Shown here one piece after another: positions 23,922 through 36,215 of a DNA stretch of 64,000 nt. Each line of letters opens with the position of its first letter. Within the stretch, counting starts at the first letter, position 1. The notes below the pieces were generated by a model. That model ran no database searches. It was not told where the DNA came from and was given only the letters and a program-made list of their open reading frames with translations. Position numbers and translations under genes: made by a program. The DNA comes from Henckelia pumila (Eukaryota > Streptophyta > Magnoliopsida > Lamiales > Gesneriaceae), in the NCBI RefSeq assembly GCF_033568475.1, contig NC_133123.1, positions 106,021,228-106,085,227 of the forward strand, written 5' to 3'.

Positions 23922-24140
23922 TTATTTTATTAAACTCACTTCATGTTTTCAACTTCACTATTAAACATGCATTCATAAATAAAAATTTAAATACCTAAAA
24001 GTACCAAAATATTGAACCAAAATATGCATGAACTTATCATTTTGGTTCAATATTTTGGTATTTTTCTGTATTTAAATCATTGTTTATGAATGCATGTTTA
24101 ATGGAGAAATTAAAAATACAAAATGAGTTTAATAAAATAA
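23922..24140. repeat. Long fold-back (MITE-like) inverted repeat
   Basis: Two arms of about 102 bases (23922-24023 and 24039-24140) are reverse complements with few mismatches around a 15-base loop. The innermost stretch pairs CCAAAATATTGAACCAAAAT perfectly. It may be a fold-back MITE or a source of hairpin RNA. No target duplication was identified. Confidence 0.75.
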
Positions 24141-25336
24141 CGAAGTGAGTAATAATATTTTTTTTAGAAACAAATTAATTAAGAAATAAATTTAAAATAA
24201 AAAAAATTATAAAATGAAAAATGTTTGGTAAATATTTTATAATTGAATCTTAATAAAAATTGTGTATTATGGGTTGAATAGATTTAAAAATTATACTTTC
24301 AAAGGGTCAAACATGTATTTTTAATATTTCATAAGGTTATTTAGTGCAAAAAAAAAAAAAATTTCCCATTAGCATCAGGGGCACGTGCGCAACAATCACT
24401 GATATGAAAGGCCACGTGTGCTAATTTTATAAAAAAAAGTCAGGGTTGAAGATGACTATTAAAATTTTACAAGAAAAAATATGCATTTTTAATATTTCAC
24501 AGAGGTATTCGATGCAGCCATTATTTAAAATGACCTCTATCGAAATCACATAATCAATTTTCACCTTAATTTAAGTTATTTTTTGAAATTAGTCTTTTAA
24601 TTATGCTAAGTTACAAAAATATCCTTTAAACTCTATTATTCATCTATCACAATGAAATTCTCATCTTATTTTCTTCTCCCATAGTCAAATCGTCAAATTG
24701 TGAGAGGTAATCTTATTCTCTTCGTTTATTTCATCTTCTTATTTTTTTTAATGTAATTTTATATCATTTATTCTATATTGAGATAAATTATGATTATATA
24801 ATAGTTGTATAGGTATATCGCAGAAAACTGATTAGGTTAGTGAATTTTTAGTTTATTTACACGAATCGAGAAAAAAAGAAACTTTTTACTCAGTTGTGAA
24901 TTGTCGTCTCAAAATTGTGTACTTTATGATTTGAAGTATTTGAATATAGGATTGGACCAGAAGCAACTTTATTATATATGATTTTCTTTGAATAACAAGA
25001 AAAGGTATGAAGATTATGCAAGAAAAAGTTCTATTTACATGTGATAAATAGCAGAGATTATTCTCCAAATAAAAAAAAAGAGGTGGAAGAGATCGATACA
25101 AATACAATGTTCGATTGAAACAGTTGTATTGAATCAAATATATATATATATGTCATGAGAAAAGCAAGGAAAACATGTAGATGCAGTGACCATGATTCGA
25201 ATGGTTGGGAAAAAATAAAGTTTTTATAAAATATAAATAATAATTTACGTTAAGGCTTTTTGTGTTGAGAATAAAATGATATACAATTAAAAAAATGTTG
25301 ATGTATTTGAGATTGAAACATTTTTCTTAAAAATGT
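24141..25336. other. AT-rich 5' flank of the MULE gene
   Basis: Non-coding, with a 14-bp AT dinucleotide run at 25139-25152. It should include the MULE promoter and left terminal inverted repeat, but I could not identify a terminal repeat. Confidence 0.4.
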
Positions 25337-26390
25337 GTAGGAATTCATTCCATCAAAAGACTAGTTCTCTCTTACTTCGGCGAATTTACAGAGACTACAA
25401 CAGGTCATTGGGTTTGGAATGGGAAAAATACAAAGTCTTTAGTTGTGACAACTACAATTTCATATATAGAATTGTATGATATGGTTCGAAATCTTCTCAA
25501 TATTGATTTTTTGGCTTATAAGATTGTGATGCGATTTGTTGTCCCGGGTATGATACATGTTCGTGTTTCTCCAGTTGAAATCATATCAGATGATGACTTA
25601 CAGTGGTTTATTTCTATTCTTGTACAAGTTCTTCTTTGTATATCTCTTAAACACAAGGCACCGATTTATTCAACGCAGCTTATGGAACCAAATGTTTCTA
25701 TTCATCATTCTTCTATCAAGAATTTGAAGGTAAAGATATTTACAGTGAAAATGCAGACAATTATTTTACTGATTGTGTAATTGTTTCAGATGACCACCGA
25801 AATCTCAGTCATGCTTCTATACCAGTTTCAAGGTATGAAGACATCATTGATAATTTATCTGATCAGAATAATTGTGAAAATGAAGTACAGAGTTCTACAC
25901 TGGTACCAGTAGATGAGAACATTATTGGAACTTCATCAAGTAACTCAAAATTATGCAGAAGGTCGGAGAAAGTGGGATCATCTGAACCATTTCATGAAGC
26001 ATGTGACTTTCAAGTAAATCAATTGTTTCGGAACAAAAAGGAGTTGCAATCGAAGTTTCACATGCTTGCCTTGAGGAATAAATTTGAATTCAAAGTTAAA
26101 AAGTCTAATAAGGCCGTACTTACAATTTTATGTGTTGATGACAGCTGCAAATGGAGAATGAGGGCAACGAAGCTTGATGATTCAGAATATTTTTAGGTTC
26201 GTAAATATAAATCTAAACATACATGTTCATTGGATTTCCAACATGATGGACATAACCAAGCAAGTATTAGGGCAATTGGTAAGCACATAATGTCAAGGTT
26301 GCAAGATCTTAACAAGGAATATAGGCCATCTATCATCATTGGTGATATAAGCAGAGAATTTAGTATTAACTTGAGTTATGAAAAGGCGTG
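25337..26390 (+). pseudogene. MuDR-type MULE transposase, N-terminal half (interrupted by element A)
   Basis: The first exon (about 25340-25729) reads LVLSYFGEFTETTTGHWVW and SYIELYDMVRNLL, the N-terminal domain of plant MULE transposases. After a likely intron, the MuDR DNA-binding domain follows: FRNKKELQSKFHMLALRNKF, FEFKVKKSNKAVL, CKWRMRA and KYKSKHTCS. The helical region SYEKAC then breaks off. Lesions are a phase mismatch across the intron and TAG at 26194-26196 after SEYF. The frame stops exactly where element A enters, within a Trp codon (TG|G), and resumes at 45804. Such proteins bind and cut MULE ends; this copy is inactive. Confidence 0.85.
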
Positions 26391-27226
26391 TGAAAGGAAT
26401 TTTATTGCTTGAATATGTCGGCCCTAATTAATTGGAAATTATAAGATTTTGCTTTCTAGACAAGATAGGATATTTGGTAAATATTGAGTATATATTTTCG
26501 AATATGTTAATGATATATTTGCCAAAGTTTCAATTAGATCTTGATAAGGTGATTATTTGACATAATATAATTCGATATTATCAAGATTTGATTTACAAGA
26601 TTTGATAGAGTTTATTTCATACTAAAACTAGTTTCCTTATTTATGTAGGACTCTATCTAAGGCAATCTTCAAGATTTGGATGCTTATCTATAAAAGGAGA
26701 TTTCCACGCACAAGAAAAGTGAGAGCTTCAGACGAAAAATACTCTGCGCATACTCTGAAGAATTCGAGGAAGATCTTGAAGAATTCTGAAGCAAAGTTTG
26801 CAACCATCGTTGTTGCATATCCCCGTGTCACCGTTCGTGTTGAAGACATCAGAGACAACACTGTGGGAACTGTGTTGTTGAAGATATTTTTTGTCTCTTC
26901 AATTTAGGCTATGGGAGTTGCATCCAATTTCTTTTATACTCTTATTGTATTTTAGGATGCAAGTTTGATTTCTCAACTCGTTGAGAAATTTAGGATTTAA
27001 TGACTTTTCGTAAAATCACTAGGATTACTTTGTAAGACTATTCTTACGTTTACTAGTGATATTTAGCCCTAAGGCACCCGCACGAGTTTTATACTCGTGC
27101 AAAATTATTTACTTGTGTTTTTATTTACGCTTTAAATTTCCGTTGCACTGTGTTGTCTGTGGTGTTACAACACAAACAACAACACTGCCTTATTTTACAT
27201 AACAACTACGTACACTGTTTCTTTCA
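26391..27226 (+). repeat. 5' LTR of element A (836 bp)
   Basis: TG...CA bounded. It contains a TATA box, a related partial palindrome near 26838-26880 and a full palindromic motif at 27148-27187. Confidence 0.92.
26689..26696 (+). promoter_or_regulatory. TATA box of element A LTR
   Basis: TATAAAAG is followed by GAGA. The same sequence occurs at 45256-45263 in the 3' LTR. Confidence 0.6.
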
Positions 27227-27228
27227 CG

Positions 27229-27241
27229 TGGCATCAGAGCC
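27229..27241 (+). promoter_or_regulatory. Primer binding site of element A
   Basis: TGGCATCAGAGCC lies two bases after the LTR end. It matches the initiator-Met primer site with one change. Confidence 0.85.
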
Positions 27242-27290
27242 ACCACTTGACTTTACTAAGTGAGTTTCTGGTTTGTGTTACAGGTTAGTT

Positions 27291-28650
27291 ATGGACACTC
27301 CGTACACAAATGCAATTCGTCCACCTATTTTGGATGGGACAAACTACGGCCCTTGGAAATTGAAGATAAGCATGTATATTCAATCCATTGAGTCCAGGGC
27401 TTGACAGCGTATTCTTGACGGTTGGACACCACCCATGAGAGATGATGATGTACCAGTACCAAAGCCAAGATCACAATGGACAGCCGATGAGAATACAGCG
27501 GCTATTTATAATGCTAAAGCTCTTAATGCTATGTTCACTTCAGTTGATATGAACTTGTTTAATCTAATTGGTACTTGTACTTGTGCTAGGGATGCTTGGG
27601 AGAAACTACAAACCCACTGTGAAGGCTCGGCTAGTGTCAAGAAGACAAGGATGCGTCTCATAACTTCAAAATTTGAAATAATGAGAATGGAGGAATCAGA
27701 GACCATCATGGAATACAATGGAAGGTTGAAGAGCCTTGCGAATGAAGCATCTATTCTTGGTGATCCTATTTCGAACGAGAGACTTGTATCGAAAGTGCTT
27801 CGTTCTGTTCCCAAAAGATTTCACACCAAGGTTTGTGCTATAGATGAATCAAAAGATACATCTATAATGGGTTTGGATGAGTTAATTAGTTCTCTTTGCA
27901 CCTATGAGATGGAGTTGGAAGCCGAAGATGACTCGAAAGGTAAGTCTATTGCTTTTCAAGTATCTAATGATGTTTACAATGATTTTGCTGAAGTTCAACA
28001 GGAAGTAAATGATTCTGATCTTGAGAAAAATTCTATTGCCTTGATCTCGAAGAAATTTACTGATTATCTCAAGGTAATGAAAGAAAAGAAGGATGTGAAA
28101 AGTGCACAACCCTCAAAGTTTCCTAGACTGCCTATGTCAGAGAAACCTCAAAAACCTGCTGCTACTCGAGGACCTCGTCAAAGGTATGAAGGTAAGAATC
28201 AGTCCTCAAGCAAAATTTTTGATAATGTTCAATGCAGGGAATGTAAGGGATATGGACACTACGCTTATGAATGCGCAAATCGCCTTCGGAAAGGTATGAA
28301 TGTTGCTCTGAGTGATTATGATTCTGAAGAAGAACAAGAAAAGGTTGAATAGGCAGATCTCATATCTTTTACTGCTTTACTGGAGAGTAAGAAAAATTTT
28401 CAGATTAATCCTCTCGGTGTTGGCTCTGGTGTTGCAACACCTGGACGCAACACTGTTCAAAAATCTGTTTGTTTTGTTGCTTCTAACCTTGACAATTCCA
28501 GCAATCATGAAGAACAGGTAGCTGATCCTTATACTCTGGAAGGTATTCAAAAACTCTATGAAGAGTTATACAGTGATTGGAACAAGAGGAATCAGTTGAA
28601 CAAAACTCTTACAAAAGAGAATACTGAATTGAAAGCTGTTGTGGCTAGAC
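27291..28650 (+). pseudogene. Element A gag (5' part of gag-pol), broken
   Basis: It starts at ATG 27291, 49 bases after the primer site, with MDTPYTNAIRPPILDGTNYG and the copia gag capsid domain (PWKLKISMYI, AWEKLQTHCEGSASVKKTRM, LVSKVLRSVPKRF, MGLDELISSLCTYEMELE). A CCHC zinc knuckle follows (CRECKGYGHYAYEC, near 28231-28272). TGA at 27402-27404 replaces a conserved Trp after ESRA, and TAG at 28350-28352 follows EEEQEKVE. One copy of the palindromic motif (28415-28455) is translated in frame as GVGSGVATPGRNTV. The reading frame is cut by B1 within a coiled-coil-like segment and continues at 38070. Confidence 0.88.
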
Positions 28651-30499
28651 TGTTGGAGAACGCGGCGATCAGATCAATTATGATTGATACCCGGTGCCGC
28701 GGAAGTTTAAAAATTTTTTGTATGGAACGATTCCATAATAGGTATCAACCTTACGATTAAATTGTGTGTGTAAAAATTAAATAACGATTATAAAATTTTT
28801 ACCTTTAATCTCGAATCGAGATTTTGGACACCAACAGATTTCTCTGCTCTTGTTGTATATCCCTGGAACTGATGGACGAACTGTTCTTCAATCAGGTCCA
28901 CGAATGGATATTTAATCCCTCTGATAGATTGCACTAGAAAATCTATCAGAAGTTTCTACGAAGAGATTAACGAATTTGATCCGTTAAACCAGACTGTAAT
29001 TCAAAATCACAGGCTGGATTTTTCTCAAGCAGAGAGAGAGGGGGCGGCGGCCACAATAAAATAAAATTAGGGTTTTCGAAAATTATTTTATGACCTGTTG
29101 TATGTAATTTCTGTACTGCAATAACTTATTTATAATGTAGGCCGCTAACAGCTTAGGGCCCATTAGTCATAAGTTCAAGCCCGACAAGCAAAGCCCGCAT
29201 GTTCAGAAATTAATATAAAATTCATCGTGACTCCGATTGATAAACCGATTTCACCAATGTGCACAGAAACCATTTCTGCACCTTTTAAAGTCAAGATAAA
29301 TTTTTCTGAATCCGAATTCAGTGATTTCCAAAAAATGGCCATCCCTATGTCATTTTAGGAAATCTTACTCCTCTACTCTTAAATAAGAAGTCCAACTTCT
29401 TCGTTCATTAAATTTAACTCTTTAAATTTAACTATCTCAACGGGGATTAAAAATTCATTACACTGTGTGACCCTCAATGGTTCAGAGATACAGCTAGCCA
29501 TGGGCTCACAACTCCTTGTGACTCGGAACAACAATTTCCGACTTGCCCATCGAATCATGGTATGAGCGCCTAGCAACATCGCCCCATGATTCCCTAGGTA
29601 TCACTGATAGTTCCTACAAAAACCAATAGATTTTGGTTAGCGTACAGTACGGTCCCTTCATCCATATATCCCGATCGAATCAACAACCATTGGTATATCG
29701 AGAGTCGCTCGAGATTCGATAACTATGCAATACATCTTGAAGATCAAATAGTGACATCGCATGTGCTACTAAGAAACCATTTCTTAAACCACATCATGTA
29801 CTCTGGCCAGAGATTCGTCACACTAATATCTCCTCAGATCGCATAGGATATCCACACTCGCAAGTATGTGGTGAATCCTTGACAACAAAGCATCGACTCC
29901 TATATGTGTTGTAACTGTACCCAATCCCGACACCTGATGACCCCAATAGAATCGGTAAACGAGTCAAAGCACAGTACTAGCATATAGAGTCTCAATGATG
30001 TTTCAAGTAGTAAGGACTAATGGTGTACAACCAAAACCGCGGACTATATCCACTCGATAAGTGATAACCACTTGAAAAGTCCGGATAGGGTAGTTCGATC
30101 ATTCATCATATGAATATCCATTTGCATGCTTCGAACATCTCTATGTTCCTTACCAATGAAACGTGGTACTCCGCATCGCAAAAGCTAGTCTCAAACTCGA
30201 GCGATCCTTATCCTTATTCTCGGACGGCTCAATCGACTAGGAACAGTTTAGAATATACAGTGACTATAAGATGTGTTTCATGATAGACATCCCCATGTTC
30301 TACCACATCTTACATACACTATAGTATATTCAAGGTCTTTATCAAAACAACAATAGTATATCACAATAACACAATATGAAGAAAGACAAAGTCCTTGCCA
30401 TTAATAAAAGTGTAAATTATATTAAACAAAAGATTGTTTATACAAAGAGTCATCAAAGCCCTTAGCCACAAGTTGGCTCACCGGGCACCCACTCTTTCA
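28651..30499 (-). repeat. 3' LTR of B1 (1849 bp)
   Basis: It starts TGTTGGAGAACG and ends CCACTCTTTCA on the plus strand. A TATA box (minus TATAAATA) lies at 29127-29134. Confidence 0.95.
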
Positions 30500-30513
30500 A
30501 TCTCCCACTTGCC
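30500..30513 (-). promoter_or_regulatory. Polypurine tract of B1
   Basis: The minus strand reads GGGCAAGTGGGAGAT between the pol stop and the 3' LTR. Confidence 0.75.
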
Positions 30514-33500
30514 CTATAGCCAACTAGTCATACTACGTAGACCCATTGCTTCGCGATGTTTGTCAAATAATGGTCCTAGCAAGGGCTTAATAAGTGGATC
30601 AGCGATATTGTCTGCAGAGGCCACTCTTTCGACAGTGATGTCTCCTCTTTCCACAATCTCCCAGATGATGTGGTATTTCCTCAGTACGTGTTTGGATCTT
30701 TGATGAGACCTTGGTTCCTTTGCCTGAGCAACGGCACCCGTGTTGTCACAGTACACCGGGACTAGACCAACAACTTCAGGAATGACGCCCAACTCTTGGA
30801 CAAAATTCCTCATCCAAACGGCCTCTTTAGCAGCAGCTGATGCTGCAATGTATTCAGCTTCAGTGGTGGAATCCGCTGTGGTGTCCTGCTTGGAACTCTT
30901 CCAAGAGACAGCACCGCCATTGAGCATGAACACAAATCCAGAGGTTGACTTCGAGTCATCCACGTCACTTTGGAAGCTAGAGTCGGTATAGCCTTCCAAT
31001 TTTAGTTCTCTTCCTCCATATACCATGAACATATTCTTAGTCCTTCGTAAGTACTTAAGAATGTCCTTCACGGCTTTCCAATGCATTTGACCGGGATTAG
31101 CTTGATATCTGCTCGTGACACTCAGAGCAAATGCTACATCCGGTCTGGTAGATATCATCCCATACATGATACTACCTATGGCTGACGCATATGGTACATG
31201 TGTCATTTTCTCTATCTCTTCATCAGTCCTGGGACACATAGACTTGGATAGAGAAACTCCATGACACATGGGTAGATGTCCTCTCTTGGACCCATCCATT
31301 GAAAACCGTTTCAATATGGTGTCGATGTAGGTTGATTGAGTGAGTCCTATCATTCTCTTAGATCTATCTCTATAGATCTGTATCTCAAGAATATAGGATG
31401 CCTCACCCAAATCCTTCATCGAGAATCTACCTGATAACCATATCTTTGTTGACTGCAACATCCCTACATCATTCCCAATGAGTAGGATGTCATCAACATA
31501 AAGTACTAAGAATGTCACAGCATCCTTAACTACTTTCTTGTACACGCATGGTTCCTCCGGATTCTTGATGAAACCAAAATCTTTTATTGTTTCATCAAAT
31601 TTTTGGTTCCAACTTCTTGATGCTTGTTTTAGACCATAAATTGATCTCTGAAGCTTGCATACCTTATGCTCGCTTCCCATGGATGTGTACCCCTCAGGCT
31701 GCTTCATATAGATTTCTTCCTTAATGTCTCCATTAAGAAAAGCAGTCTTCACATCCATTTGCCATATCTCATAGTCATACCATGCAGCTATGGAAATAAG
31801 GATTCTTATGGACTTGAACATTGCAACTGGTGAAAAGGTTTCATCATAGTCAACTCCTTGTCTTTGAGTATAACCTTTTGCCACCAATCGCGCCTTGTAG
31901 TTCAATACCTTACCATCAGGCCCAAGCTTTCTCTTGTAGATCCATTTACACCCTATTGGAACAATTCCATCGGGAGGATCTACTAAAGACCAAACTTGGT
32001 TTGTATGCATCGAATCTATTTCCGACTGCATAGCTTCAAGCCATAAATTTGAATCCGCATCAGAAATTGCTTCCTTGAAGTTTCTTGGATCACATCCAAC
32101 ATCGGGTTCATCTTGATCCCCATCAAGAAGAAGACCATATCGAATAGGAGGTCTAGAAGTCCTCTCGGATCTTCTAGGTACAGGCGTGTCCAGCAATGGT
32201 TCCTGAGGTGTAGGATCGTTATTTTGTATTTTGGGTTCTTCTCGAATTTCTTCGAGTTCCATCATCTCGCCTTTCTTATCCAATAAGAACTCCTTCTCCA
32301 AGAAGGTGGCATTCCTTGAAACAAACACCTTTGTTTCAGCAGGATAATAGAAATAATATCCGATTGAATTCTTCGGATACCCTACAAAATAACATAAGCT
32401 GGATCGACTATCCAACTTATCTCCCACTGTCCGCTTCACGTAAGCAGGACATCCCCAAATCCTCAAGTACGAATACTTAGGAGCTTTGCCATTCCATAAC
32501 TCGTATGGTGTTTTGTCCACTGCTTTAGTGTGGACGTTGTTCAACAACAATACCGCCGTTTCAAGCGCATAGCCCCAAAACGAAGGTGGAAGCTCAGTGA
32601 AGCTCATCATGGATCGAACCATGTCCAACAAAGTTCGATTACGACGCTCCGATACACCATTAAGCTGTGGTGTCATAGGAGGAGTCCACTGAGAGAGAAT
32701 CCCATTCTCTTTTAGATAGTCCAAAAACTCGGTACTCAAGTATTCTCCACCTCGATCCGATCGAAGTGCTTTAATACTTTTACCTAGCTTGTTTTCTACT
32801 TCAGCCTTGAATTCTTTGAACTTTTCAAATGCTTCAGACTTATATTTCATTAAATATAAATACCCATACCTTGAATAATCATCAGTAAAGGTAATGAAGT
32901 AGGTGTGGCCATATTGAGTCCCAACTCTAAATGGACCACAAACATCTGTATGGATCAAATCCAACAGATTTTGACTACGCTCAGGTTTCCCCTTAAAAGG
33001 AGATTTAGTTATTTTTCCTTTTAGGCAGGATTCACAAGTAGGTAGAGAGTTAATATCAGACATATCAAACATGCCCTCTCCCACTAGCTTGTTCATCCTC
33101 CTTGAGGAAATATGACCTAGCCTAGCGTGCCAAAGGTTTGCCGGGTTTTGGCTATCGATTTTCCTTTTGTTTGTTGTTGCCGGTTTATCAACATAATTTA
33201 TTGGAACGTCTTTTAGTTTTAAGTTGTATAGATCATTTTCAAGTTGTCCATTTCCAATCAAACATTCATTCTTGTAAATATTGCAAATCTCATTCACAAA
33301 ATTGCAAGAATAACCATCTCTATCAAGCATAGAAACAGAAATAATGTTTTTAATCAAATCCGGAACAAATAAAACATCTCTTAAAAATAACTTAAAACCG
33401 TTCTGAAAAATTAAATAAACATCTCCCACGGCTTTTGCTTCAACTCTGGAACCATTTCCGAGCCTCAGTTGGGTCTCACCCATCCTAAGCCTGCGACTTC

Positions 33501-33678
33501 TTGTCATCACCTGCAAATCATTGCAAATGTGAGATCCACATCCGGTATCCAATACCCAAGAAGTAGTATTAAGTGAAACATTTATTTCAATATAGAACAT
33601 ACCCTTTGCAGTTCGCAACTGCTCTAGATATTCCTTGCAGTTACGCTTCAATGACCGGGCTTCTTGCAGTAATGGCAA
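30514..33678 (-). pseudogene. B1 pol: protease, integrase, reverse transcriptase, RNase H (frame-shifted from gag)
   Basis: The 1054-codon open frame has copia order. Aspartic protease: WVLDTGCGSHICND. Integrase zinc domain: LWHARLGHISSRRMNKL with CESCLKG. Integrase core: LIHTDVCGPF, LRSDRGGEY, PQLNGVSERRNRTLL. Reverse transcriptase: WIYKRKLGPDGK, MDVKTAFLNG and catalytic YVDDILLIGND. RNase H: EGYTDSSFQSDVDD, TTEAEYIAAS, YCDNTGAVAQ. No internal stop was seen, so pol itself is intact. A missing G at about 33651, compared with B2, shifts it out of frame with gag. The first dozen residues before KRNCKEYLEQL are therefore a shifted reading of the zinc knuckle, not a true N terminus. Confidence 0.92.
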
Positions 33679-34427
33679 ACATCCTTGGATTTTTCCATGT
33701 TTGAAGCCTTTGTCTTGTACTTCTTCTCGGGTTCGATTTTCTTGGGTGGGGCAGAACGTTTCTTACCCTTTGTACTTGGCCCCTTCTTAGCAGAAGAAGA
33801 GGAGCCCACCAAGAAAGCCGGTTTATCCTTCTTTAATGTGGATTCATATGTCACAAGAATATTGACCATCTCTTCAAGGGAGGCCTCTATCTTGTTCATA
33901 TTGAAATTTACCACAAATCCATCAAACGAAGAAGGAAGAGACAGAAGTAGTAAGTCCACGTTGAGTTCATGCTCCAACACCAAATCAAGGGTTACCAACT
34001 TCTGTATGAGCCAAATCACTCGTACCCCATGATCACGGACCGAAGTCCCTTCACGCATGCGACACGTCATTAGCTCCTTTACAGTAGCGAACCTTTCAGC
34101 CCTCGATTGAGCCCCAAAAAGTTCCTTGAGTTGCACGTGAATATCAGCAGCATTCACGGTGTCCTCAAATCGCCTCTGGAGTTCATCAGACATCGAGGCT
34201 TGCATATAGCATTTGGTCTTGATATCATGGTCCCACCATGTATCAAGCTTGGCTAACTCCTCCGGACTTACATCAGCTGGTGCTTCCTTCGGAGGAGATT
34301 TTTCTAACACGTAGAGCATCTTCTCCGAAGTCAAGACAATCTTCAACTTACGGAACCATTCCGTATAGTTTGCGCCAGTCAACTTATTTTGTTCGAGGAT
34401 CGAGAAAAGTGGATTACGCGAATTCAT
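33648..34427 (-). pseudogene. B1 gag, truncated by one-base deletion in the zinc knuckle
   Basis: The start is set at the Met of MNSRNPLFSI, which is shared with B2, whereas the upstream residues are not. It contains the copia gag capsid domain (NYTEWFRKLKIVLTSEKMLY, YMQASMSDELQRRFEDT, LKELFGAQSRAERFATVKEL, LLSLPSSFDGFVVNFN). A Lys-rich linker and the first half of a CCHC knuckle (CHYCKKPGH) follow. TGA at 33648-33650 arises from loss of one G in the Trp codon that follows His in B2, which shifts the frame. Confidence 0.9.
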
Positions 34428-36201
34428 CTTATGAAATACTGAAAAGAAACAGACAAATATCAGTGATTGTTTAAGCAATTTACTAAGACATAAAATAGGC
34501 GAAATTTATTTTATGAATCTCACTCCCACTATTTTAACGATTTCACTACCCTCTAGTGAAAACGGGAAACTGTTTTCCTTAGTGAGAACATGGAGTCCAA
34601 TTGACAAACTTATGGTCCCGAATAATATCAGCCAACCATAATTTTCAAATGGTAGAGCCCAATTGCTTCCAAAGCAACCTCCATGTTTTTACCTCATGTC
34701 CAATAAGGGCCCAATAATATGACGCCGTTTATTGTGACATGTCAAGATGACCCATCAATATTAAGTTGTGATGGACGGTCGTCATGTGGATCCCCCAATA
34801 ATATGAGCCGATCCCATGGGAGTTCCACCCAACTTACAACATGTGTCGATCCAATGTACAGCTTTCCGACGAACGGCCCCCCCCAATAATATGAGCCGGA
34901 CCGTATCCGCGGGTAGCATCTCATACATTGATCGTTGATGGAAGGTAGGAACATTTAAACAAATTTAAATTTCCTTTATTTATCTTGATATCAATTTTAA
35001 ATCATATTTAAAATGAGGGATTTTTAATTATAAAAATTTGTCTCATCATTTTTAAAAATTTTGTATGCTTGCCGGATTCACACAATTATGTCTAAAACAT
35101 GCATACAACTATAATATCACATATTATATAGGATGATCGATTCCATTTCTAATCGACCCGTGGTTGCCAATCACGAGTCTTAGTCCAATCCTAGGTAATA
35201 TGCAGTATGCAATGCAATCCTATTACATTTGCTTCCAATTTACATTTCTTCTGTCTTTATTGTCTGTTGGGCCCACCTCCATCTTCAAATCTTGATCTCC
35301 CACTAAATCTAATGTATTTAGTATAAATAACAATGACAAGTAGGGGATACATTTTTAAGGGGTGGGAACGGGCCATAAACCAAGCCCACTTTTATTACAT
35401 ATGACATTCATATTTGGGTCATAAACCAGGCCCATTAATAAAACCAACAACAATAAAAACAAATGTAAATTCCAAACATACACCTACAAAATTGGTCATG
35501 GCAATCGATCATCCTTATCCAATAACATTTAATTCAAAATTAATTTATTGGATAACATGCAATGGCAATTTAAATTTAAAAGGATAAAATCATATTTCAT
35601 ACATAAAATCTTATTTTACATACAAAATCATATTTTATCTTTTTATCAAATAAAATCATATTTTATCTATAAAATCCAATTTTATACATAAAATCATATT
35701 TTACTCAATATATCCATAAGATCATATCTTATCATCAATTGTACCAAAAATATTTAATTTCAAAATTCAATTAAAGGATAAAATATTAAAATTTTCCAAA
35801 AATTCAAATTTATCCAAAAATCAATTTTAAAATTTTCGGACTCGAACAATTCGATCCGACGCCTCGTGGACCAATCAAAACAATTTTCGATCGGACCAAA
35901 AATAGAATTTTAACATATTAAAATTTAATTTAAAAAATTAAAAATAATTTTTCCCGCGGGCCGCCCGGGACATTCCCGGGCCGGGCAGCAACGATCGCTG
36001 CCCTGCGCAGCGCCCAGCGCCGTGCGCTGCCCGGGGCAGCAACGATCGCTGCCCCTGCCCCGGGCAGCGATCCAATCGCTGCCCGGGTTTTTGCCCGGAA
36101 AAAAAATATTTTTATTTTTAAAATATTTATTTTGTTTCAAAAACCGAGGCCTAAAAATTTTTGTACAATCGATTAATTTAATCGCTTGATCTGAGCAACC
36201 T
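34428..36201 (-). other. B1 leader (5' untranslated region), highly structured
   Basis: The leader of about 1.7 kb contains, in minus-strand order from the primer site: GC-rich palindromes based on GGGCAGCGATCGCTGCCC (35950-36105), an AT-rich array of ATAAAATCATATTTTAT-like units (35585-35720), and four spaced copies of a CATATTATTGGG box (34618-34900). The same order occurs in B2. No gene is likely. Confidence 0.7.
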
Positions 36202-36214
36202 GGCTCTGATACCA
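36202..36214 (-). promoter_or_regulatory. Primer binding site of B1 (tRNA-iMet)
   Basis: The minus strand reads TGGTATCAGAGCC one base inside the 5' LTR. Confidence 0.9.
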
Positions 36215-36215
36215 C

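Noticed and set aside
24886..25137. Minus-strand open frame of 83 codons with hydrophobic stretches
   Set aside because: The hydrophobic character follows from T-rich sequence read in reverse; there is no domain and it lies in the MULE 5' flank.
33640..33690. Programmed frameshift between gag and pol in B1
   Set aside because: B2 reads gag and pol in one frame and B1 simply lacks one base within a conserved Trp codon, so mutation explains it.
35925..36215. Open frame over the GC-rich leader block
   Set aside because: It is an artefact of palindromic GC-rich sequence in an untranslated leader, with no domain and no conservation in frame in B2.
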